From the IMG/VR virus record IMGVR_UViG_3300043399_000272, positions 62,001-126,000 of that record: a DNA stretch of 64,000 nt; one strand, given 5' to 3'. The stretch comes from a virus. Shown one piece after another: positions 8,292 to 15,710 of the stretch; the stretch's first letter is position 1; each line of letters starts with the position of its first letter. A program made the translations under genes and the position numbers. The notes under the pieces are model-generated. The model did no database searches, was not told the DNA's origin, and worked only from the letters and a program-made list of their open reading frames with translations.

Positions 8292-8497
8292 TGAAAGAAA
8301 CATCGCTACGTAGCTTAGCGAAAACTATTAGTTGGCGCTTGACTGGTTCTAGCGCCACTTTTCTTATTAGTTACCTTATATCACACAATCTTAGTGTAGC
8401 AGGTACTATTGCAATAGTACAGTTGACCGCTAATACGATTCTATACTACATTCATGAAAGAGTATGGAATCGTATTAAGTGGGGTTCCTATAGATAG
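8291..8497 (+). CDS. DUF2061 small membrane protein
   Basis: The 68-residue protein matches the DUF2061 pattern: ETSLRSLAKTISWRLTGSSAT at the start, two hydrophobic helices (ATFLISYLI and TIAIVQLTANTILYYI), and the ending HERVWNRIKWG. It should sit in the inner membrane. From memory, bacterial DUF2061 genes often lie next to sulfate-activation genes such as cysC and cysN, which fits the APS-kinase domain two genes upstream; the biochemical role is not established. The ATG at 8291 shares a base with the previous stop; a TTG one codon earlier is possible. The gene ends two bases before the converging nrdB end, with no terminator in between. Confidence 0.8.
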   Translation: MKETSLRSLAKTISWRLTGSSATFLISYLISHNLSVAGTIAIVQLTANTILYYIHERVWNRIKWGSYR

Positions 8498-8499
8498 TA

Positions 8500-9600
8500 T
8501 TACAAGCTGGGTAACGCCTCATAATCGATTGCATCACTCATAACACCAATAACATAGTTAGTAGATTCATTCTCTTGTAACGCAGTTTGCTTTTTACTAG
8601 TATCAGAATGTTTGTTAAACCAAGGAATAGGTGTTGTCTTTGGGTGAGGTTCTGTGTACTTAATACCGATTTCTTTCAATGCACTAACCGCAGTGTAATC
8701 AACAAAATCTTTAAGAACAGTCGCATTTAGACCAATAACTGGTCCTTTTTGAAACAAGTAATCTGCCCATTCTTTTTCTTCACGAATTACATCTAAGTAA
8801 ATTTTATAAACTTCGTCTTTAGTTTCTTCTGCAATTTTAGCAAAACGTGAGTCTTCTTTAACAACTTGGTTAATTAAGAAAGCAGTCCAACCTTTGTGTA
8901 ATAGTTCGTCTTGTAGAATCAAACTGATGATGTTGCCATTACCAATAAAGATTTTGTTTTCTACCATTGCTAGACTTGTCGCAAAAGAAACCATAAATCT
9001 AAATGCTTCTAATGCATAACTAGCGTGTAGTGCTAGATAGATTGCTTTAATGTGTTCATCTTCAGTAACAGTTTCACCTAGTTCTTTGCGACAGTTAATT
9101 TGGTGTAGTGCTTCATAGTAATTACCGACGCTAGAAGCCATACTAACAATTTCTTGTGTATCATGAATAGTGTTGAATACTTCTTTAGGAACATTGTAGA
9201 TGTTACGAATAATATGGCTGTAACTACGACTATGAATGTTTGTTTCAAAGAATGTCCAGTTATAAACTAGTGCTTCTAGTTCAGGTAAACTGATTACAGG
9301 TGTAAAAATCTGACTAGGACCTCTTCCCTGTAAACTATCTAGTGCAGTCTGACGCAATAAATTACTCGTAAAAATATGACGAACAGTTTCACTAGCATCT
9401 TTGAAATCACTAGCATCTTTAGTTAAACTGATTTCTTCCGGGACCCAAAAGAATCCACGTGCAGTTTGTTCAAAATCTGCAATCTTTTTATATTTTACTT
9501 CTTCGAATCGTTGAATAGTTACCGGGCCTTCTGGGTCTAGAAACATTTTGCGACTAAGATAATCTGTTTTTGTGTTTAAGTTATATTGTGCTTGGCTCAT
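8500..9600 (-). CDS. nrdB: Ribonucleotide reductase class I small subunit (NrdB)
   Basis: The 366-residue protein carries the di-iron/tyrosyl-radical subunit motifs. These are Asp88 in ALDSLQGR, Glu119 and His123 in FFETNIHSRSY with the radical Tyr127, a Glu in ALEAFRF, and Glu/His in QDELLH. It partners NrdA to reduce ribonucleotides to deoxyribonucleotides for phage DNA synthesis. One oddity is that the first Glu and His are four residues apart, against three in E. coli NrdB (ETIH). It is the last gene of the operon that starts with nrdA five genes earlier, and its ATG overlaps the stop of the secreted Cys-rich protein by four bases. It is unusual that nrdA and nrdB are separated by unrelated metabolic genes. 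Confidence 0.95.
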   Translation of the reverse strand: MSQAQYNLNTKTDYLSRKMFLDPEGPVTIQRFEEVKYKKIADFEQTARGFFWVPEEISLTKDASDFKDASETVRHIFTSNLLRQTALDSLQGRGPSQIFTPVISLPELEALVYNWTFFETNIHSRSYSHIIRNIYNVPKEVFNTIHDTQEIVSMASSVGNYYEALHQINCRKELGETVTEDEHIKAIYLALHASYALEAFRFMVSFATSLAMVENKIFIGNGNIISLILQDELLHKGWTAFLINQVVKEDSRFAKIAEETKDEVYKIYLDVIREEKEWADYLFQKGPVIGLNATVLKDFVDYTAVSALKEIGIKYTEPHPKTTPIPWFNKHSDTSKKQTALQENESTNYVIGVMSDAIDYEALPSL

Positions 9601-10184
9601 TTTTTCTTTACATTTAAAATTATATCAGCGAATGGATCAGGTGCAGCTACTGGGTGCTTAGCACATGCTTTGGGATCTCCTTGACCTGCTTCTGTTAAGA
9701 ATTCAATTCCTTTAGCAATCTGTCCAATTGGGCAGCTACAGTCTGCAACAGTAGTACCGTTAATGGGATCTTTTTTGTATCTACACATCATACCCCAGCA
9801 ATTAGCAGACCCTTGTGCTACGTCTCCTGAGCAAGATTGAACTTTCGCTCTTGTAGCACTCTTTGGAGTTTGTACAAAGTTATTTGCTTCTTGTGGATAA
9901 TGAATGCGAGGAGCAAATAGACTCCATACTTGCGTAGTAGGATCATCTACATTACATGACCCTTTCATTACACCAGCACTTAAATCTGCAATACTAGGAC
10001 CCTCTAGTACTGGACATTTACAAACAACTTCTGGGTATGAAACACCGTTATTAGTTGTAATAGTTTTTCCAGTCTTAGTACAAGTGCTAGCCGCACACAA
10101 TGCATACTTACCATTACAAATAGTAAGATCACCGGCAAATACGGACGTTGCAAAGAATAGAAATAATAGAATAATTTTTTTCAT
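9597..10184 (-). CDS. Secreted cysteine-rich protein with internal duplication, function unknown
   Basis: The 195-residue protein starts with a clear Sec signal peptide: KK, a hydrophobic stretch, then SVFA before the mature Gly-Asp. The mature part has 12 cysteines. They fall into two similar halves, each with the pattern Cys, Cys-x3-Cys and then Cys-x-Cys-Pro (ALCAASTC...CKCP and ANCWGMMC...CSCP), so an ancient duplication is likely. It should be exported to the periplasm and held by disulfides. I do not recognise a family. It lies between the isocitrate lyase and nrdB genes, overlapping the nrdB start. A periplasmic protein in a nucleotide/Fe-S operon is odd; it could act in lysis timing, superinfection exclusion or metal handling, but nothing in the sequence decides. 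Confidence 0.75.
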   Translation of the reverse strand: MKKIILLFLFFATSVFAGDLTICNGKYALCAASTCTKTGKTITTNNGVSYPEVVCKCPVLEGPSIADLSAGVMKGSCNVDDPTTQVWSLFAPRIHYPQEANNFVQTPKSATRAKVQSCSGDVAQGSANCWGMMCRYKKDPINGTTVADCSCPIGQIAKGIEFLTEAGQGDPKACAKHPVAAPDPFADIILNVKKK

Positions 10185-10194
10185 AATTTTTCAC

Positions 10195-11400
10195 TTAAAA
10201 TTGATCTTCTTCAGTTGAATGTTTATTAGCAACTGTAGACTTTGCTCCAACTGCTTCACTAATTAGGTCGAAATATCCAACACCTACTTCACGTTGATGT
10301 TTGACTGTGGTAAAGCCACGGTCTTGTGCAGCAAACTCTCGTTGTTGCATTTCACTGTAACCTGCCATGCCTCTTGCCTTGTAAGCCTCTGCTAGTTCGA
10401 ATGTAGCTAAGTTTACACTATGAAAGCCTGCAAGTGTAATGAATTGGAACTTATAACCCAATTCTCCTAGTTCTCTTTGGAATGTTTCACATTCGTCTTC
10501 ACTCAAAAACTTACGCCAATTAAAACTAGGACTGCAATTATAGGCAAGCATTTGGTCAGGATACTGTGCATGGATGGCGTCAGCGAACTTTCTAGCTTGT
10601 GCGATATCAGGCGTTGAAGTTTCGAACCATAAGAGATCAGCGTAAGGGGCATAAGCAAGACCTCTGCTAATACAAGCATCAATACCGTTTTTAAATTTGT
10701 AAAAACCTTCTTCAGTTCTTTCATTGATTACAAAGTCCTTGTCTAATGGGTCGTGGTCACTAGTAATAAGTGTAGCTGCTTCGGCATCTGTTCGTGCCAT
10801 AATAACAGTATCAACACCTGCAACATCTGCTGCTAGTCGTGCAGCATTCAATGTACGAATCATTTGGCTTGTGGGTACTAGAACTTTACCACCCAAGTGA
10901 CCACATTTCTTTTCACTAGCTAATTGGTCTTCAAAGTGTACACCAGCGGCGCCTGCTTCAATCATTGCTGCCATTAGCTCATATGCATTCAATGCACCAC
11001 CGAACCCAGCTTCTGCATCTGCAACGATAGGCAAGAAATAGTCTGTTTCAACTTTGCCTTCGCTGTGTTCAATTTGGTCTGCACGACGGAAAGCGTTGTT
11101 AATACCTTTAACAACACGAGGTACAGAATCAACAGGATAGAGTGATTGATCCGGGTATGTTTGATTTGAGGTATTGTTTGCACCGGCAACTTGCCATCCT
11201 GACAAGTAAATTGCTTTTAAGCCAGCTTTAGCATGTTGTACTGCCATTTGTCCATTATATGCACCTAGTGTATTGATGTATGGTTCTGTTGCTAGCAATT
11301 CACGTAGTTTTGTCGCTCCGCGTTTCGCTAGTGTGTGTTCAATCTGTACGCTACCTTGTAGCTTTTTAACTGTGTCTTGTGTGTAGTTTCTCTTTTTCAT
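10195..11400 (-). CDS. aceA: Isocitrate lyase
   Basis: The 401-residue protein is a near full-length isocitrate lyase, which splits isocitrate into glyoxylate and succinate in the glyoxylate shunt. It contains the catalytic loop KKCGHLGGK with Cys166, the magnesium/substrate segment [19 protein letters not shown] near the start, and [10 protein letters not shown] and NCSPSFNW in the second half. E. coli AceA has 434 residues; the phage form lacks part of the N-terminal extension. No malate synthase is in the window, so glyoxylate would be handled by the host. The gene lies nine bases after iscA and ten before the secreted Cys-rich gene in the nrdA-nrdB operon. Phage-encoded isocitrate lyase is uncommon. 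All active-site segments I can recognise are intact, so it is probably functional. Confidence 0.93.
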   Translation of the reverse strand: MKKRNYTQDTVKKLQGSVQIEHTLAKRGATKLRELLATEPYINTLGAYNGQMAVQHAKAGLKAIYLSGWQVAGANNTSNQTYPDQSLYPVDSVPRVVKGINNAFRRADQIEHSEGKVETDYFLPIVADAEAGFGGALNAYELMAAMIEAGAAGVHFEDQLASEKKCGHLGGKVLVPTSQMIRTLNAARLAADVAGVDTVIMARTDAEAATLITSDHDPLDKDFVINERTEEGFYKFKNGIDACISRGLAYAPYADLLWFETSTPDIAQARKFADAIHAQYPDQMLAYNCSPSFNWRKFLSEDECETFQRELGELGYKFQFITLAGFHSVNLATFELAEAYKARGMAGYSEMQQREFAAQDRGFTTVKHQREVGVGYFDLISEAVGAKSTVANKHSTEEDQF

Positions 11401-11409
11401 TTAGTTTCC

Positions 11410-11733
11410 TTATACTCTAAAACTTTCTCCGCACCCGCATCTATCACGTTCATTCGGGTTCTTAAATTCAAATCCTTCATTCAATCCATTACGTACATAA
11501 TCAATTACGGTGCCATACAAATAAGGTCGATATTTTGGATCCATAAATACTTTGACTCCGTTGCTCTCGTGATGTTCTATGCAATGCGGGTTTTCGTTAT
11601 CTAAAAATTCAAGCACGTAAGCTAGACCACTGCAACCAGTAGTTTTAACACCTATTAGAACACCCAATCCTTTTCCGCGCTTACTGATTTGTTGTTTGAT
11701 TTTTTTAGCAGCAATATCAGTGACTGTTATCAT
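11410..11733 (-). CDS. iscA: A-type Fe-S carrier, IscA-like
   Basis: The 107-residue protein has the three conserved cysteines of A-type carriers: Cys34 in TGCSGL and Cys99/Cys101 in RCGCGESF. These proteins bind Fe-S clusters or iron and pass them to target enzymes. The GCSGLAYVLEF and CGCGESF wording is typical of the IscA branch, while the gene two positions upstream is of the ErpA branch. Its first 17 bases overlap the end of iscU, so the two are translationally coupled. Confidence 0.9.
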   Translation of the reverse strand: MITVTDIAAKKIKQQISKRGKGLGVLIGVKTTGCSGLAYVLEFLDNENPHCIEHHESNGVKVFMDPKYRPYLYGTVIDYVRNGLNEGFEFKNPNERDRCGCGESFRV

Positions 11734-12103
11734 GCTTCTTCCTGTAATCTTCTACTGCGGCTTTAATAGCGTCTTCGGCTAAGATTGAACAATGAATTTT
11801 AACAGGGGGCAATGCAAGTTCTTCTGCGATTTGACTATTCTTTAATGCTGCTGCTTCGTCCAACGTTTTGCCTTTGACCCACTCAGTAACAAGACTACTG
11901 GATGCGATGGCAGAGCCACAGCCGTATGTTTTAAACTTTGCATCAGTAATAATACCATCTTCTACTTTTATCTGTAGTTTCATCACATCACCGCAAGCTG
12001 GGGCACCGACCATACCAGTACCTACATCAACGTCATCTTTTGAAAACGATCCTACATTTCTAGGATTTTCATAATGATCTATAACTGCTTCGCTATATGC
12101 CAT
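11717..12103 (-). CDS. iscU: Fe-S cluster scaffold protein IscU
   Basis: The 128-residue protein is the ISC scaffold on which new [2Fe-2S] clusters form. The ligands are present: Cys37 with Asp39 (PACGDVM), Cys62 (YGCGSA) and His104-Cys105. The LPPVK motif at 98-102, which the chaperone HscA grasps to release the cluster, is intact. The whole sequence is strikingly close to E. coli IscU from MAYSE to SILAEDAIKAA, with one residue deleted near position 48, suggesting acquisition from a beta- or gammaproteobacterium. No cysteine desulfurase (IscS), HscA/HscB or ferredoxin gene is nearby, so the host must supply them. The start lies 13 bases after the erpA stop. Confidence 0.95.
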   Translation of the reverse strand: MAYSEAVIDHYENPRNVGSFSKDDVDVGTGMVGAPACGDVMKLQIKVEDGIITDAKFKTYGCGSAIASSSLVTEWVKGKTLDEAAALKNSQIAEELALPPVKIHCSILAEDAIKAAVEDYRKKHDNSH

Positions 12104-12116
12104 ATCCGTCTCCTAT

Positions 12117-12443
12117 TTAAATTGAAAAGCTACTACCACATCCACATGTAGTTTCTGCATTAGGGTTACTGATACTGAAACTACTGCCCATTAAATCTTC
12201 TTTGTAGTCAATTACTGCACCTGTCAAATATTGCATACTCATTGCATCAACTACAACTTTATATTTCTCGTCAACTGGAAATTCAAAATCATCTTCGTTT
12301 TGTTCAGGGTCAAACGTAAAACCGTACTGAAAACCTGAACACCCGCCACCTTGAACGAATGTCCTAAGTTTTAAATTTGCATCATTTTCTTCATTAAGAA
12401 GGTCAACGATTTTGAACTTTGCTGATTCTGTTATGGTAATCAT
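12117..12443 (-). CDS. erpA: A-type Fe-S carrier, ErpA-like
   Basis: The 108-residue protein has [15 protein letters not shown] with Cys35 and CGCGSSFSI with Cys100/Cys102, the wording of the ErpA branch of A-type carriers. ErpA delivers clusters to essential enzymes, including IspG/IspH in E. coli. The stop of nrdA overlaps the start by four bases, so erpA is the second gene of the operon. Together with iscU and iscA it gives the phage a scaffold and two carriers. Confidence 0.9.
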   Translation of the reverse strand: MITITESAKFKIVDLLNEENDANLKLRTFVQGGGCSGFQYGFTFDPEQNEDDFEFPVDEKYKVVVDAMSMQYLTGAVIDYKEDLMGSSFSISNPNAETTCGCGSSFSI

Positions 12444-14755
12444 AATTTACATGCTTCACAATCTTCTTCTATCAGTTCGATGTTGTTAGGTAAATCTAAA
12501 ACTGCCTCGTCTTTTTGTTTACTTCCTTGTTTATTAATCAATGAGTAATAGAATGTCTTAATACCCCACATCTGAGATTGCATTAGATTCTTAGCAATCA
12601 ATGTTGTCGGTACTTTACGACCTTCAAAATGTGCAGGATTATAGAAAGTATTTGTTGAAATAGATTGGTCAACATATGCTTGCAATACAGCGGCTGTTTT
12701 TAGATACGCATCGCAATCTTTCTGTTCCCACATTAACTGATATTTATTCTTTAACTTATGGTATTCAGGTACAACTTGAGTAAACGATCCTGCTTTACTT
12801 TCTTTGACAGTAATCAAACTCATTGGCATTTCGATACCGTTAGTTGAGTTAATAACAACGCTAGAACTTTCAACAGGTGCAATAGCCATTTGAGTAGCGT
12901 TTCGTACTCCATAAGCTCTCATTTGGGCACGAAGGCCTTCCCAATTTAACTCTGGCGTAAAGTCTGCTAATTCATTGACACCTGGTGCTCTGCGCTCCCA
13001 AGGGAAGATACCTTGACCATAATATGTCTTATCGCTATCAACACATCTACCTCTTTCCTGTGCTAACTCAACACTAGCTTCAGTCAAGTAGAATGCTTGA
13101 TGTTCCATAAAAGATTTTACTTCCTTCAGTGCTTCTTCTGTACCATACTTTAGTCCACGTTTGGCATGCCAGTAAGCTAAGTTAGTAACACCGATACCCA
13201 ATGGGCGGATCTCGTCATTGCTTAATTTACTTTGTATACTCAAGAAATCTTGGTAATCAAGTATATTGTTAAGGCTACGGTGCAAAATACGGCAAGCACG
13301 GCGCATGTCTTCTGGATTACGGAAGGCGCCCCAGTTGATTGATCCGAGTGTGCAAAGAGCGATACGACCAGAATCATCATCCAGACGTTTAAAGGGTTTA
13401 GTAGGAAGAAGTATTTCACAGCAAAGATTACTCTGGTAAATTGTATGATAATCAGGATCAAAAGGACCTTGATTCATTACGTTATCGATAAAAACTAGAT
13501 AGATACGTCCAGTGTCTGTACGCTCTTTAAGGATACCGCCCTTGAAGACTTCCTCAGCACTCATTACTTTCTTTCGAAGGCTCTTATTTTTTTCATACTT
13601 GACATATAATTCTTCAAATAATTCGGTGCTCGAATAGAAAGCCTCATAGAGGTCGGGTACCTCGTTAGGGTCGAAAAATGTGATATTTTCCTTGTTCTTA
13701 AATCTACGCCAAAAGAATGCTGATAGTACCACCCCGTAATCCATGTGTCGTACTCGTGTTTCTTCTGTTCCTTGATTGTTTTTGAGAACAATAAGGTCAT
13801 CAAATTGGTGATGCCATATGGGATAGAAAACTGTAGCACTAGCATTACGAATGCCTCCTTGTGAACAACTACGCAAATCACCGAACCACTTCTTTAAAAA
13901 AGGTATCATCCCAGTGTGCATGATTTCCCCTCCACGAATGGGAGAACCTAATGAACGTAGACGACCAATCTCTAAACCGATGCCAGCACGTTTACTAGCA
14001 TACTTTGCCATCATTTCGCCACTAGCAAAAATGGAGTCTAAATCATCATCACTGCGAATGAGTACACAACTTGAAAACTGCTTGGTAGGAGTACCAAGAC
14101 CAGCTAATACAGGTGTTGCTAATGTAAATAGCCCATCACTAGCAGCATTGTAATATTCTTTGATATAGCGCATTCTTGCGCTGTTAGGTTCTTCTTTATG
14201 AAAAACAGTAGCCGCAGCAATCATGTAACGAACTTGCGGCGTTTCATATGTTTGTTTAGTAGAACGATTGCGAACTAGGTATTTTTCAATCAATTGTTCG
14301 ATTGCAGCATACGAATACTGTTCATCTTTTGAATGGTCTAGCATGTCATCCATCTTGTCCCATTCTTCTTCTGTATACCACTCTAATAGTTCAGGTGTGT
14401 ATAAACCTGTAGCAATATTAGTTTTAACTATTTCGTACAGTCTGGGAGGTGTATAGTCGCCATAGACATCCTTACGTAGCATACTTACACGTTGTTTACC
14501 AGCAACGTATTGGTAGTTTGTGTGACCGATTTCTGGATTTGACTCTACATCGATTAAATCTACGATAGCACGTAGAGTAATTTCATCGATTTCTTTAGTA
14601 GTGATTCCATCATAAAAATGTAACTGCGATTTAATCTCAATCATACTTGAGCTAACATCTGCGATCCCTTTACAAACTTTTGCTACTTGCGCTTGCCATT
14701 TTTCTAGGTTAAGTGGTTCTTTTTTTCCAGAACGCTTAGTTACGTTTATAATCAT
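12440..14755 (-). CDS. nrdA: Ribonucleotide reductase class I large subunit (NrdA)
   Basis: The 771-residue protein is a complete class I alpha subunit. An N-terminal ATP-cone-like region begins [16 protein letters not shown]. The active site has Cys230 (FSSCVLI) and Cys468 (ALCTLGS) as the redox pair, and Asn443, Cys445 and Glu447 in NLCCEI. Two tyrosines of the radical path occur in FYYSL. The C-terminal shuttle pair is Cys766/Cys769 (DCEACKL). E. coli NrdA has 761 residues. It is the first gene of the operon that ends with nrdB; erpA starts inside its stop codon. The 282 bases upstream hold a terminator and an operator-like palindrome but no clear promoter. Confidence 0.97.
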   Translation of the reverse strand: MIINVTKRSGKKEPLNLEKWQAQVAKVCKGIADVSSSMIEIKSQLHFYDGITTKEIDEITLRAIVDLIDVESNPEIGHTNYQYVAGKQRVSMLRKDVYGDYTPPRLYEIVKTNIATGLYTPELLEWYTEEEWDKMDDMLDHSKDEQYSYAAIEQLIEKYLVRNRSTKQTYETPQVRYMIAAATVFHKEEPNSARMRYIKEYYNAASDGLFTLATPVLAGLGTPTKQFSSCVLIRSDDDLDSIFASGEMMAKYASKRAGIGLEIGRLRSLGSPIRGGEIMHTGMIPFLKKWFGDLRSCSQGGIRNASATVFYPIWHHQFDDLIVLKNNQGTEETRVRHMDYGVVLSAFFWRRFKNKENITFFDPNEVPDLYEAFYSSTELFEELYVKYEKNKSLRKKVMSAEEVFKGGILKERTDTGRIYLVFIDNVMNQGPFDPDYHTIYQSNLCCEILLPTKPFKRLDDDSGRIALCTLGSINWGAFRNPEDMRRACRILHRSLNNILDYQDFLSIQSKLSNDEIRPLGIGVTNLAYWHAKRGLKYGTEEALKEVKSFMEHQAFYLTEASVELAQERGRCVDSDKTYYGQGIFPWERRAPGVNELADFTPELNWEGLRAQMRAYGVRNATQMAIAPVESSSVVINSTNGIEMPMSLITVKESKAGSFTQVVPEYHKLKNKYQLMWEQKDCDAYLKTAAVLQAYVDQSISTNTFYNPAHFEGRKVPTTLIAKNLMQSQMWGIKTFYYSLINKQGSKQKDEAVLDLPNNIELIEEDCEACKL

Positions 14756-14873
14756 GTGTTGCCTGTTGTGTTTTTATATTAAATTGTACTGCTTTAAAAA
14801 ATGTTTTAGATTATTACTTATCACGGATCGGACTAGTAATTCAATATATATTTTACGCTGTAGGTATGACTAA

Positions 14874-14890
14874 TAGTATATCATATACTA
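14874..14890. promoter_or_regulatory. Operator-like palindrome upstream of nrdA
   Basis: Perfect 8-bp arms (TAGTATAT and ATATACTA) flank a single central C, about 120 bases before the nrdA start. The symmetry suits a dimeric DNA-binding protein. Similar AT-rich palindromes can arise by chance in such DNA, so function is a guess. Confidence 0.3.
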
Positions 14891-14969
14891 CTCTAGGTAA
14901 CAATAGTAGTTAGAACTGTTTGGATAATCAGACATTGACTAGCTATTAGTTTGGGTAGTCAAATGTAGG

Positions 14970-14995
14970 AAAGGTTACAAAATTTTGTAACCTTT
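14970..14995 (-). terminator. Terminator-like hairpin between the fibre cluster and nrdA
   Basis: A self-complementary 26-base stretch (AAAGGTTACA arms around AAATTT) lies 42 bases after the S74 fibre gene on the minus strand. T runs on both sides allow termination in either direction; the plus-strand side is the more T-rich. Its place suggests it ends the fibre transcript. Confidence 0.6.
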
Positions 14996-15037
14996 TTATG
15001 GTATAATATGAATAGTTCATATTATACTTATCAACAA

Positions 15038-15682
15038 TCAATCAATGTGTTTAGAAATGTCTTGTTTGATTTTGTCAATTTCCAAATACAAATCTTTGAT
15101 AGCTTCGACTAAAAATGCTGTGATGGCTGCGTAGTTAACGGTTTTCTTTTCGCCATCAGTAACTGCATTTGGCATTACTTTTTCAACTTCTTGAGCAATA
15201 ACACCGTAACTACTACCGGAACCATCTGTCCAATCGAAACTATATCCCGATATTTGTTCTAAGATTTGTCTTACTTTTTCTAACTTGACTAAGTTTGTTT
15301 TAAAGTTTCCGTCAGACAATGAGTTAAAGTCAGTAGCTGCTAGGGCGCCTGTACTTGGATTAAAATACAGTTTAGAACTTGATACGTTTGCTGAGGAAAT
15401 TGTACCTGAAGTTGCAGTAGTTAACGTTGGGTAATAGTTAGCATTAGTAGAGGTGTCATCTGTGATTGAAGTACCAGCTGACACGGTTGACCAACTCAGA
15501 ACCCCTGATCCGTTCGTAGTTAGAACTTGCCCGTTACTTCCTCCGGTGATAGTTACGTTACTGGCAGAACCAAAAATTACATTACCTGTGTTTGCAACTA
15601 CGTTACTTGTAACAGTAACTTTATTAAATGTGAAGTCGCTTGTTTCATCGACTATGTATGGTTTAATTTTTACTAATGCCAT
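15038..15682 (-). CDS. Fibre tip protein with C-terminal S74 intramolecular chaperone
   Basis: The first 70 residues resemble the other fibre genes of the cluster (NVTITGGSNGQVL and GSGVLSWS). From about residue 115 the protein has the Peptidase_S74 chaperone layout: LSDGNFKTNLVKLE with a candidate Ser for self-cleavage, then GVIAQEVEKVMP and VNYAAITAFLVEAIKDL ending in a coiled coil. Such domains trimerise fibres or spikes and then cut themselves off. At 214 residues it is short, so it may be the distal tip of a longer fibre. It is the last gene of the seven-gene cluster. AAAGG is present about 7 bases before the ATG. Confidence 0.8.
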   Translation of the reverse strand: MALVKIKPYIVDETSDFTFNKVTVTSNVVANTGNVIFGSASNVTITGGSNGQVLTTNGSGVLSWSTVSAGTSITDDTSTNANYYPTLTTATSGTISSANVSSSKLYFNPSTGALAATDFNSLSDGNFKTNLVKLEKVRQILEQISGYSFDWTDGSGSSYGVIAQEVEKVMPNAVTDGEKKTVNYAAITAFLVEAIKDLYLEIDKIKQDISKHID

Positions 15683-15702
15683 ATTTTTTACCTTTTATTA
15701 TG

Positions 15703-15710
15703 TATTTATT
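15703..15710 (-). promoter_or_regulatory. Possible late promoter (AATAAATA) before the S74 fibre gene
   Basis: AATAAATA is two changes away from a perfect late element in its first positions and lies about 20 bases upstream of the ATG, overlapping the end of the preceding gene. It is weaker than the GATAAATA sites elsewhere in the window. Confidence 0.3.

Larger units (their letters stand above)
14756..15037. other. Non-coding region upstream of nrdA
   Basis: These 282 bases separate the end of the fibre gene cluster from nrdA. I see no open frame of useful length. They hold a hairpin at 14970-14995 and a palindrome at 14874-14890, listed separately. The promoter of the nrd operon must lie here, but I cannot place it; I find no good NrdR box and no NATAAATA element pointing at nrdA. 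Confidence 0.6.

Noticed and set aside
9904-10218. A 104-residue plus-strand frame opposite the secreted Cys-rich gene
   Set aside because: The minus-strand gene has a signal peptide, paired cysteines and operon overlaps; the plus frame has none of these.
8500-14755. The nrd/isc/aceA block as a piece of bacterial chromosome
   Set aside because: Base composition looks like that of the flanking phage genes, the genes interlock with nrdA and nrdB, and the flanks on both sides are phage genes, so a phage operon is more likely. Read-level support would still settle it.
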